From: Siphonodentalium dalli
Taxonomy: Eukaryota; Mollusca; Scaphopoda; Gadilida; Siphonodentaliidae
NCBI GenBank assembly: GCA_032622095.1
Contig: CP136063.1
Span: 23,190,987-23,254,986 of the forward strand
Length of the DNA: 64,000 nucleotides
Direction: 5' to 3'
A program made the translations under genes and the position numbers. Shown here piece by piece: positions 54,795 through 64,000 of the stretch. Under the pieces are notes generated by a model. The model searched no databases, was not told the origin of the DNA, and saw nothing but the letters and a program-made list of their open reading frames with translations. Each line of letters opens with the position of its first letter. The stretch's first letter is position 1.

Positions 54795-55320
54795 TTTGAC
54801 CTTCAATTGACTATTTCGAAAGTCAAGGTCAGGTCAGGGTCATGATTTGTCCAGTCCAAAACACCCCCACCCGTAGAAAACTACCCATAGGTATCAAATT
54901 TCGTCGAAATCCGTCCGTTTTACCCAACTTGACCTTTAATTAACAATTTTGAAGGTCAAGGTAAGGTCAGAGTCATGATTTGACCCGTCCAAAACACCCC
55001 CCCCCCGACAAAAGTACCCATAGGTATCAAATTTCGTCGAAATCTATCCGTTTTATCCGAGTTGACCTTTGATTGGCCATATTGAAGGTCAAGGTCAGGC
55101 CGAGGTCACGATTTGACCCGTTCAAAACTCTCCTCGGACCAAAGTATCCCTAGGTATCAAATTTCGCCGAAATTTGTCCGTTTTACCCAAATTGACCTTG
55201 CATTGACAGTTTTAAAGGTCAAGGTCAGGTCGGGGTCACGATTTGACCCGTTCAAAACACTTCCCGGACACAAATACCCATACGTATCAAATTACGTTGA
55301 AATCTATGGAAAGCCGAGGA
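54795..55320 (+). repeat. ~132 bp tandem repeat, 4 units, with AGGTCA half-sites
   Basis: The landmark TTGACCTT recurs near 54796, 54928, 55062 and 55191. Each unit has GAAGGTCAAGGTCAGGTC-type clusters, then GATTTGACC.GT.CAAAAC, a C-rich tract, and TAGGTATCAAATTTCGTCGA. TCAAGGTCA, the extended nuclear-receptor half-site, is exact in three units. 55330-55905 holds nothing recognised. Confidence 0.88.
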
Positions 55321-55904
55321 GGACATGTTGGTTGCTAATTGCTTGATATACGACGCGGTATTTTGAAGGTGTTTCAAACTAGGAGATAGAAGTATTCTGC
55401 CTTTCAAATGGTGATGAATTATAGTAGTTTATTCAAATTTTATGGCATAAATTGTTATTAAAACCGTATATACGATAAAAAATTAATGACTCGAAAATTA
55501 AGTGGGCCTTTAAACAAAGTCACAATTGCATTTAGGCTCATCTCATACTCGTCCATTCAGCGATATTCTACTGCGCAGTTTGTTATAGCCTCCAGTATTT
55601 ATTGAGCGTTATACCCCCAACTGTTATAATTCGCCTTTAGCAGGCGTACTCTTGCCTCAGATTATTGAGATATTAGGTCACACATAATCACATTAAATCG
55701 CATCGTAACATAGCAATTGTGTGGGCTCCTTGGCGTGAATATGTAATGAGAAATAAGGTCATACGTAATGACATTAAACTCAAGAAAACCCTCGAAAACA
55801 AAACAAAATCACATTTAATGTTTTACGTTATTTCCTTCATAAAAAGAATCTTCGTGATAATGAACCCTCTCGTTACTTTAGAATATAGAATTAACCTTAA
55901 AATA

Positions 55905-56060
55905 AAAAAAATCTTTGGAACACAGAACCTTCGGAATAACGAACCTTCGGATTGGTGAACCTTCGGAATAGCGAACATTCAGAGAAATTTCGGAATAGTG
56001 GACCTTCGGGATAGTGAACCTTCGGAATAGAGACATGCCCCCCAATATTCATATTATATG
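55905..56060 (+). repeat. short interspersed CCTTCGGAATAGCGAAC repeats
   Basis: AACCTTCGGAATA(A/G).GAACC-type 16-18 bp motifs recur 6-7 times. The same motif returns at 56462-56500 and 56700-56755. Confidence 0.75.
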
Positions 56061-56267
56061 CCCAGAGTTCAAAGGTATGGACCCATAAAATTCTAAACTT
56101 GGCCCTTAAAATATTGAACTCCAAATTGGAGCACACACAGAACACCACTTAAGTCAACTGAACCTATGTCATGTCCCAATGCGGGAGGGTCCATATATAC
56201 CACAACATTCATAGTATATGCCAAGAATTCAAAGGTATGGACCCACGTAATGACATAAAATCTCAAG

Positions 56268-56755
56268 AAAACCAGCGAAAACAAAACAAAATCACATTTA
56301 ATGTTCTAAGTTAAGTTATTTCCTCCTGTATCTGTATCGGTGTGCGCGCATGATCAGTTCGGATGTGAGCGCACACTCCATATAAAGAATCTTTGTGAAA
56401 ATGAACCCTCTCAAATTAGTCTCAATACTTTAAAATATAGAATTAACCTAAAAATAACAAAAACCTTCGGAATAGAGAACCTTCGGAATAGCGGACCTTC
56501 ACAAGAAAACCAGCGAAAACAAAACAAAATCACATTTAATGTTCTAAGTTAAGTTATTTCCTCCTGTATCTGTATCGGTGTGCGCGCATGATCAGTTCGG
56601 ATGTGAGCGCACACTCCATATAAAGAATCTTTGTGAAAATGAACCTTCTCAAATTAGTCTCAATACTTTAAAATATAGAATTAACCTAAAAATAACAAAA
56701 ACCTTCGGAATAGAGAACCTTCGGAATAGCGGACCTTCGGGATAGCAAACCTTCA
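56268..56755 (+). repeat. 234 bp direct duplication
   Basis: AAGAAAACCAGCGAAAACAA at 56268 and 56502 opens two almost identical segments, each ending in the CCTTCGGAATAGCGGACCTTC motif. An earlier diverged copy starts at about 55779 (AAGAAAACCCTCGAAAACAA). Confidence 0.88.
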
Positions 56756-57166
56756 TAATAGAAGCATGTCCCCACAATTACACCGGTGACGTAAACACAT
56801 GTGCCAATCTTAGTTGTACTCTCGTAATTATCGGTACGATGAAACGGTGACGGAATCTGACGAGGTTTGCCGAATGTACAATCACCCAGTGAATTATCGA
56901 TCGACCATGCGATATCAAAAAACCAAAAGCTAGAAACACCACACTACGGTGGCGTAATAATAGAAGCATGTCCCCACAATTACACCGGTGACGTAAACAC
57001 ATGTGCCAATCTTAGTTGTACTCTCGTAATTATCAGTACGATGAAACGGTGACGGAATCTGACGAGGTTTGCCGAATGTACAATCACCCAGTGAATTATC
57101 GATCGACCATGCGATATCAAAAAACCAAAAGCTAGAAACACCACACTACGGTGGCGTAATAATTTA
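56756..57166 (+). repeat. 203 bp tandem duplication
   Basis: AATAGAAGCATGTCCCCACA recurs at 56959 after 56756. The two copies are nearly identical through GTGGCGTAATA, giving the matching ORFs on the minus strand, which are by-products. Confidence 0.93.
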
Positions 57167-57294
57167 AACAGAATTAATGGTAAACATGATCTGGTTCTGA
57201 AGTGTGATAAATACGGATTCTTGAACATTAACTATAATATGCATGGCTTCTCTGTTAGAGCCTGTCTGACGTTCCGTGGTTTCATAGATTCATG

Positions 57295-57436
57295 CAGCCC
57301 CGGTTCCGTGGTTTTAGTGCTACAGGTAAAAGTTCTGGAGTAGCATTTCCATATATGGATGTCATGAATAATTCATGACTTCCATATATTGGTAGAACTT
57401 TGACCTGCAGCACTAAAACTAAGGAACCGGGCCTGG
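57295..57436. repeat. fold-back with TTCCGTGGTTTTAGTGCT arms
   Basis: CGGTTCCGTGGTTTTAGTGC TACAGGTAAA pairs with the inverted TGACCTGCAGCACTAAAACT AAGGAACCG, with an inner TTCCATATATGGATGTCATG / CATGACTTCCATATATTGG pair. The stem is about 60 bp in total. Confidence 0.8.
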
Positions 57437-57444
57437 TGGGTCCA

Positions 57445-57957
57445 ATATCGTCGCGAGTTATAGTGACAGGGCGTATGGTATATATATGTGGGTGTTTATG
57501 TATCGTCGCGAGTTAGTGACAGGGCGTATATGGTATGTGGCTGTTTATGTATCGTCGCGAGTTAGTGACATGGCGTATGGTATGTGGCTGTTTATGTATC
57601 GTCGCGAGTTAGTGACAGGGTGTATGGTATGTGGCTGTTTATGTATCGTCGCGAGTTAGTGACCGGGCGTATGGTACGTGGCTGTTTATGTATCGTTGCG
57701 AGTTAGTGACAGGGCGTATGGTATGTGGCTGTTTATGTATCGTCGCGAGTTAGTGACCGGGCGTATGGTACGTGGCTGTTTATGTATCGTCGCGAGTTAG
57801 TGACAGGGCGTATGGTACGTGGCTGTTTATGTATCGTCGCGAGTTAGTGACAGGGGGTATGGTAATGTGAATGTTTATGTATCGTCGCGAGTTAGTGACA
57901 GGGCGTATGGTATGTGGCTGTTTATGTATCGTCGCGGGTTAGTGACAGGGCGTAGTT
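57445..57957 (+). repeat. 47 bp minisatellite, about 11 units, CpG-rich
   Basis: Units TATCGTCGCGAGTTAGTGAC AGGGCGTATGGTATGTGGCT GTTTATG, each with a TCGCGA palindrome and several CpG. Variation is mostly single changes (ACAGG/ACCGG, TATG/TACG). It is followed by 460 bp with no recognised feature. Confidence 0.94.
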
Positions 57958-58416
57958 GGGGGAAGGTATGAGAGGGGTGACCTCCCCCTGGAAATATGTA
58001 CCTATAATGCCATACAATGACAATTTAATGCTTTATTGGATGATTTAGTGTCAGTTGTGTTTGATTTTAAGTAGTATTGGTAAAAAAAACAAATTATTTG
58101 AGTATTTGTTTTTCTTTCCAACTGTTTTTTTTGGGCACCTGGAGTTTGGATGCCCATACATGTTACAGGTCCCAAAATCATTTGCGTTAGTTTGTTACAG
58201 ATTGTTGCGTCCCAAACTGAAATGTTAAAATTTACAATGAAGCGTAGTTCAGACGGTGATACAGACATGTATGTAGTATTATGGTTCATTTCTTTGAGAT
58301 TTTCGGCGATGTTAGTAGAATGCTACATTCCCACATTCGGCATAGCGAGTACTAACCTATTAGTTGCAGGTTCCTGAGCAAGTTCATAATATGTCTTTAA
58401 ATGGTCTCCTTTTCAG

Positions 58417-58530
58417 CTCACAAACAAACACAGTACTGTGATGCTATTCGTGAACATTACCCAGAGTATTCAGAACAACGATCCAAAAGATGACATGGAC
58501 GAATATGTAGCGAGAGGCAGGATGCAATGA
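58417..58530 (+). CDS. candidate terminal exon B (of the myosin or of an unseen gene)
   Basis: A textbook 3' splice site (GTACTAACC branch-like sequence, then TGGTCTCCTTTTCAG) precedes a phase-0 frame: LTNKHSTVMLFVNITQSI then QNNDPKDDMDEYVARGRMQ and TGA. AATAAA lies at 58836, 306 bp after the stop. Phase 0 fits myosin exon 11, so this could be the real or alternative C-terminus. A second frame (HKQTQYCDAIREHYPEYSEQ) is also open for ~23 codons and would need a phase-1 upstream exon. I cannot decide between them. Confidence 0.45.
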   Translation, partial: LTNKHSTVMLFVNITQSIQNNDPKDDMDEYVARGRMQ

Positions 58531-58835
58531 CTGTTCGCATGGTGAATTGAGCATACATGTACATGTACTATACTTCTGTTTTGTCACTGCTATGGATTAT
58601 CTGATTCAAATGGAAAATTTGTATTCTCTGAATGATGTCCCATAACCAATATGGGCTACCATAGAAGATGCACCACTCTTTAATAGCCATTCAAAGCCAA
58701 GATTATTTAATCTATCACGCTCAGACCGGTAGATGTATTCCCATTTTAGCGATACTAAAAATCCCTTAAGCCTTTAATAACTGAATATCGGTACTCATTG
58801 ATGAGTAGTTAATCGTTTCCCATTTCTTCATTTGC

Positions 58836-58841
58836 AATAAA
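58836..58841 (+). terminator. polyadenylation signal AATAAA
   Basis: AATAAA 306 bp downstream of the stop of the 58417 exon, in the right orientation and not inside a recognised repeat. Confidence 0.45.
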
Positions 58842-58849
58842 TTCAGCAA

Positions 58850-60060
58850 CCTGCCTGAGGCTGTTTGTTGCACTTATTATATGATCACTCCTACAACTGA
58901 AGGATGGTAATTCATGTAGAATGCTTGAGGCTGTTTCATCTGTGCTGTCTGCATGGAAGACTCGCATGTATAAGAGAATGCACTGGCACAGGGTCTTTAA
59001 TGCTGCACGAGCACAGCTCCCAACATGAAATGGTTAAAATGATTGAGAGAAAACAATAATATTTGATATGCCTGCAGGTGCATAATCCCTTGGGGGATGC
59101 ATATGGCGTTATATTTGGCGCACAGTATTTTTTTTCACCTTTTGTGATGGTATAGACCCCATGATCGCTGGATTTCAAAATATGATGTAGAACTTTTGTC
59201 AACATTCAAATTGGTAGTTTTTTTTAACACATGGTCCATGTAAATATTTGGTTGTTACTGCTGAATTTCCTTTCTCATCTGAAATTGACATCCAAATGGA
59301 ATTAAACTTGAGTAATGTGAATCTCACCTGATAAAGCTGGTAAAACTCTTAAGATGATTACTATTTATTTTGTTTTTGGCACATTTTAAGCAATTCCACT
59401 ACACAGTGCTACAGCTGTACTTTCCTTTTTATGCGCTTTCATCTGTGCTATTCATTATAGGCCATCTAGCCGAATATTTTCTGAACTGTCTCTTTTAAAT
59501 TCTCTCCGATTAAATTGTCTTGGCTTTGCCACTTGAATGGCTAAGTATGGCAAATCTTCCAGTTCATATTTGTTAGTCAACATCATTTAGATAATTTAAA
59601 AGAAATGTATTCCCCGTTCAGTCGAACTAAAAATACCTTAACCCTTTGATAACTGAATACTCACTGACGAGTAGTTACTGGTTACACATTTGTATTAATG
59701 TTTATATAATTTCTCTTGTGATTATAAACGATAATTTTATAAACGATAATTTCATTGTGAATTGACATGATTAAACTACTGGCGTGAAATAATACATTGC
59801 ACTTAAGTGTTTTACAAAATAGTCCTTGCGTCAAATGAATTATTAGGTAAAAAACTTGAGCGCAATGAATTATTTTACTACACCACTTCAATCAAGTGAA
59901 TCCTCTCTATTTATCTACATGTATATAAATCGCAGTGCCTATATATACCATGTTATGTTTAAAGTTGAATTCTTATTCTGAATAAAATAATTTAGATAGA
60001 AACTTATCGCATTGTACTGAAAACCATTGATGGCACATTCTGGGTACCCAGCCATCACCC
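58850..60060. other. intergenic stretch with one element fragment
   Basis: A fragment of the TTAACCCTTTCATGATGGGA family lies at about 58955-59035 (CTCGCATGTATAAGAGAATG, ending AACATGAAATGGTTAA). Otherwise I see no gene. A C-rich run (60056-60090) precedes the next array. Confidence 0.55.
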
Positions 60061-60124
60061 CACCCCCCCCCCCCCCACCCCACCACCACCCAGCTGGGTT
60101 CCCCATCCATTCTTCGACGCACCA

Positions 60125-60620
60125 AATGTGTCAGATGACATGGACCTGTGTCACCCCAAACGTGTCACTTTACACGCCTGATGCGCTTTCTATGGACAAA
60201 CTCTGTGACGCGTTTAATGTGTCAACTGACACGATTGGGCGACACATCAGATGTGTCGCATGACACGTTTACTGTGTCACAAGACATGGACCGTGTCGCC
60301 CAAACGTGTCGTTTTACACGCCTGAAGCGCTTTCTATGGACAAACTCTATGACGCGTTTAGTGTGTCACCTGACACGATTGGGCAACACGTTAGATGTGT
60401 GGCATGACACGTTTGCTGTGTCACAAGACATGGATCCGTGTCGCCCAAACGTGTCGTTTTACACGCCTGACGCGCTTTCTATGGACAAACTCTGTGACGC
60501 GTTTAGTGTGTCACCTGACACGATTGGGCGACATGTTAGCTGTGTCGCATGACACGTTTACTGTGTCATTCGACGCGCTTTCTATGGACAACTTATCGTG
60601 TCATTTGACACGGTAAAGTT
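60125..60620 (+). repeat. ~145 bp tandem repeat, 3.4 units, dense in GTGTCA/TGACAC
   Basis: Landmarks GTGTC.(T)TTTACACGCCTGA at 60162, 60306 and 60451 give 144-145 bp spacing. Each unit has CTTTCTATGGACAAACTCT, GACGCGTTTA.TGTGTCA and TGACACGATTGGG. GTGTC and its complement GACAC recur every 10-20 bp, often in opposed pairs. The array ends 6-10 bp before the acceptor of the TLR exon. ORFs here are artefacts. Confidence 0.9.
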
Positions 60621-60626
60621 TTTCAG

Positions 60627-62614
60627 TGACAAACGAATTCTTTAAAACTACAACCAATACGTTCGAGAATCTTGTCGCCATTGAAAACTTATCAATCGTT
60701 CATGTCCGGATAAAGTATTGGGATCTTAATTGCTTGAGTAATTTGTATAATTTGAACTCCCTCAGTTTGACCGATAGTGACGAACTGGAGTTCAATGAAG
60801 CCGCCTTGATACTAAGACATTTGGGTAACAAGACTCTAAGATTTCTAAATCTCACTATGACAAACTTCTGGCCAATAGGCAACCTTCTAATTACTTACGA
60901 TTCTTGGAAGACCTTGATGGGCCTAGATTTAGAGGTTCTGGATATATCACATGTTGGAATACTAACGTATTACGACCGAGACATGAGGCATCTTGTTGAT
61001 GAAGGGTATACCTTTCGGAGACTCAAGGAGCTATACGTCTTCGGTACAGTTGGCCATGGAATCGGGAAAAAAAGATATCAATATTGGAAACTATTTCCTG
61101 CTGTAAGAAAGATTATTTGGGGCGGGATGCCATATCGAAAAATCTCGGACGAGAGCTGTGATAAAAGCCGTGAATCTTGCAGCACTTTCATTCACGAAGC
61201 GAACAATCTCACAGAAATCAGGATTTCAGACACACACTATATGGACCGCTGTTACTTGCAATATGAATGCCCGATCAAAACATTCAATTCCATGGCACGG
61301 ATTTCTGCCGAAAATACGAACATGGAGCGACTTGAGCTAGAGTTAGCCCTAATGTTTCATAATTTAGAAGAAGTGAACCTCAGACGAAATAATCTAGTTT
61401 ACTTGATACCAACCGTTTTCAAGGACTTGAAAAATCTCAGGGTTGTGCGACTGGGAGGAAACCGGATTGGATCTAACAACGATTTCCCTCTGGCCGAGTT
61501 ACTGTCATTCTCGGAAAAGCTCGAGCATTTCGATATCTGCTGCAATCAGCTTAAGTTCATACCAGAGAACATGTTTCGAGCCAACAGAAAATTACGCACG
61601 ATCGACCTCTCTCACAACGAATTGAACAGTCTCCATCTGAGCATAAATCACCTCATAAATATAGAGTTATTGATCTTGACTGGAAATCTATTGAAATCTA
61701 TTGACGACTATTCGCTTGGTAATATCGACTCACTTATGTTCTTAGGGAAAAAGACCTTCTTAGATCTACGTGACAATGACGTAACATGTTCGTGTGAACA
61801 ATCTTCATTTATCAATCAGCTCATTGATATTAAAAAAGCTCTCATTGCCCCGGAAACTTACACATGTGTGTTTGACTCCCAACTCAAGCCACTTTTCAGC
61901 ATCGATAAAGGTGACATCGAGTTCACTTGTTATGTTCTTCTGCTGAAAACGTCGTTATCGTGCTTTGGAGTTATCGTTCTTTGTATCGTTGTTGGGGCTA
62001 TCTGTTACAGAAAGCGGTTAGTGTTCTTAAAATTATATGTTCGGCTTCGTTTCTGGAGATATCGTAACAGACGAATGAATGCAACAGACCGAGTCTTTGT
62101 GGCGTATTCTATGAAAGATAAGGATTTCGCTCTAAAGATGTTTGATAGGATTAATCCAGTTCTGCAGAGTCTACTTCAAACAGAAGAGGACGTTCTCTAC
62201 ATAAGTCACAAACATTTCAGGTGTCCTGGTGATATTGACGAAGAAATTGTTAGAGGAGTTCGATCATGTCGATGCACTATACCTATTGTGAGCGAAGATT
62301 TCATCAAAAGTGCGTGGGCAAATTTAGAAATTTCGCTCACTTGGGCTGAAAAAAAGCCAATTTTACCCGTGTTTCTGAGCGAAGTTAAAAGGCGACAACT
62401 TAAGGGTGTGTTAGAGTATTATTATGATAGGAAAACTCGCCTTCTGTTTCCGACAAATGACGAAAACCAGGACATGTTTTGGCAGACACTTCTAGTTGGG
62501 ATAGCCGATATACTGAACAAACGTAAAGAATTGTCGACACTTCCCGATCCTCATGATCATGCCGTTACCATGGCTACACAAAGAGAACCAAATATTTTAG
62601 AAACATATATTTAA
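60627..62614 (+). CDS. Toll-like receptor (LRR-TM-TIR), 3' exon, 5' part not found
   Basis: An acceptor (AAAGTTTTTCAG) opens a single 1988 bp exon; a GTG-start reading would give 662 residues, but no ATG is in frame for the first ~75 codons. Numbering from there, residues ~15-390 are leucine-rich repeats (LEEVNLRRNNLVYLIPTVF, LRTIDLSHNELNSLHL). Residues ~390-435 are an LRRCT cap (CSCEQ.. to ..FTCY, a single C-terminal cysteine cluster). A helix (LSCFGVIVLCIVVGAICY) spans the membrane at ~441-458. The TIR domain is at ~488-635, with box 1 RVFVAYS, a divergent box 2 (FRCPGDIDEEI) and box 3 FW. There is no signal peptide, so an upstream exon is missing or the gene is truncated. Confidence 0.88.
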
Positions 62615-62623
62615 TCACGATAA

Positions 62624-62708
62624 ACTGGTATGCCATACCTAAAGGAGTCACTCAATGATCCATTTAACTGGTATGCCATACCTAAAGTTGTCACTCAATG
62701 ATCAATTT
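62624..62708 (+). repeat. 43 bp tandem duplication in the TLR 3' UTR
   Basis: AACTGGTATGCCATACCTAA then AG..GTCACTCAATGATC.ATTT occurs twice in a row directly after the stop codon region. Confidence 0.93.
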
Positions 62709-62720
62709 AGGACCTTTGGA

Positions 62721-62726
62721 AATAAA
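62721..62726 (+). terminator. polyadenylation signal AATAAA of the TLR gene
   Basis: AATAAA 107 bp after the TLR stop, the first such motif on this strand; consistent with a short 3' UTR. Confidence 0.6.
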
Positions 62727-64000
62727 TGTATTTCTCAGCGATATGTTTTATTGCATACATAAATAGTAAGGCTATCAAAAATAAACACCTAGATTATCAT
62801 AACACCCCCCCCCCCCCCTCATTCACGATATTTCGTCCCCACCCCACCCCTCAGATTTATTTATTTTTGTTATGTTCTCATAATAATAAATAAATAACAG
62901 TTTTGTATAGCGCAAAATCCATCGAATTGCTCTAAAACGCTTGACATGTTAAACATAAAATACAATTGCATACATATGACATATGGACATCCACAAAAAC
63001 AGTAGAACAAAAAGTGAGACGTTATAAACAAAAATATAGAAGCGCGCTTAAAATCACAAAATCGAAAAACTATTAAAAAGTTACTGGTAAGTTGGGGTGA
63101 TAACATTTAAAAATAACAGTGAAAGGGGGGGGGGGGGGTAAATGGCGAACGGGAAATGAGTAATATTGAATCGTAAATTGTTGATGAGGTGCTTAAATAT
63201 ACAGTATAAAACAATATTGTCAACAGGGAGTATTTGTTTTAGTATTTGTTTGGTATTTTAAGATATAATAATACACAGTTATCAAACACATATGCAGACG
63301 ACTTAAGTTCAGCTGGTTCAGCTGGTTTTTCCTGGTTGATGTCTACGATCCTCTCACACACTTAGACATATATATTTGCGCCCCTGTTTAAATTAACTTA
63401 AGAAACATTGCATATGTCAGTGAGGTATGTGTGATACAAAAATAATACGATCATACGTGACCCTATGAAACCAATAGACCTAAATCACACATGTTGCCAA
63501 TTTTATTTCTATCTTGTTGATCCATTGACGATTCTGCGCTTTAACAATATCTACAAAGTTGCTAACTGGATAACATTTAAAAAATGCCATATTACCCTCC
63601 AATTCTTGTCTGACCATATAAGAAAATTAATGATATGACGACATTCACATGTCCGTAACGTATAGACAACCAACGCAGGTGATGTGACCGTCTATGTGGT
63701 TTCTTTAAACAAAACAATTTTTTTTAAATCACAGCACAAATTATAAATACAGAGAGAGTGGGCATATACTATATCAAATATGGCCACGGTATAGTGTTAT
63801 ACGAATCGGCTTCGCCTCTGTAACTTGCGAAGAAAGTTTATAATACTATTGTTATTTTAGCATCCAGATTGTTAAGGGGTACTGTACGTACTCAAATGCT
63901 GTTGTTGGTTTCGTAGAATAAAGTAACCAGATTTCCATTATTTGAGTTCCTGCTGGGTACGAATCAAGCTCCATGCAGAGTTCAGTCCCCTACGCAGAAC
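62727..64000. other. right flank, no gene recognised
   Basis: Contains a C-run (62805-62818) and a G-run (63126-63138), a stretch with TATAGCGCAAAATCCATCGA and CTCTAAAACGCTT resembling a dispersed repeat, and otherwise AT-rich sequence. No credible exon, palindrome or array is seen. Confidence 0.55.

Noticed and set aside
60148..60552. 134-residue frame upstream of the TLR as its N-terminus
   Set aside because: It is repetitive, lacks a signal peptide and leucine-rich pattern, and is explained by the 145 bp repeat.

Overview
This is a eukaryotic, AT-rich, repeat-dense window. It most resembles a marine invertebrate and probably a lophotrochozoan such as a mollusc: GT-AG introns of 1-16 kb, many short fold-back DNA elements, a Toll-like receptor, and dispersed repeats rich in CCGTCTG-type motifs. 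The phylum is inference. No bacterial operon, rRNA, tRNA or CRISPR is visible.

The main gene runs on the + strand from the left edge to about 45.8 kb, possibly 58.5 kb. Eleven short exons, 1-69 to 41229-41426, join in consistent phase, with a twelfth candidate at 45721-45795. They encode the end of a myosin motor (IRREGYAVRPSFDEFV, then the hallmark GKTKVFLKYWH), one IQ motif (LQRVARGFLGRRR), a short charged helix, a proline-rich linker, an acidic segment, one complete SH2 domain (WFHGI, FLIRVSES, RTRHYMI), and a proline/tyrosine-rich C-terminal tail. This is an SH2-tailed unconventional myosin. The last exon is either 45721-45795 or 58417-58530. The rest of the motor lies left of the window.

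The introns are filled with tandem arrays. The largest is a ~13.4 kb minisatellite of 48-50 bp units (3884-17298, with a tail at 18461-18520), sitting in a 16.0 kb intron and interrupted by a hAT-like insertion. Others include a 33 bp array (36.2-38.8 kb) and a 70 bp array carrying a CRE-type TGACGTCA in 10 of 12 units (39.4-40.3 kb). Several of the smaller arrays begin exactly at a splice junction of the myosin gene and are made of the exon end plus donor, or the acceptor plus exon start. I consider this the most unusual signal in the window.

Mobile DNA consists mostly of non-autonomous elements. Four hAT-like elements are present, two with perfect 8 bp target duplications, plus a PIF/Harbinger relic with a broken transposase N-terminus. 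Several fold-back families also occur. At least four terminal types share one ~70 bp core hairpin, and that core occurs about 20 times. A palindrome of nearly 1 kb lies at 34.24-35.20 kb.

The right end holds a + strand Toll-like receptor exon (60627-62614: LRRs, LRRCT, transmembrane helix, TIR) whose 5' part with a signal peptide was not found. Minor possible coding remnants are an MRG-domain-like fragment (1909-2016), a minus-strand transmembrane exon (2443-2662) nested in a myosin intron, and a GC-rich minus-strand block (51.5-52.5 kb). The myosin and the TLR are neighbours in the same orientation, but nothing in the sequence ties their functions together.
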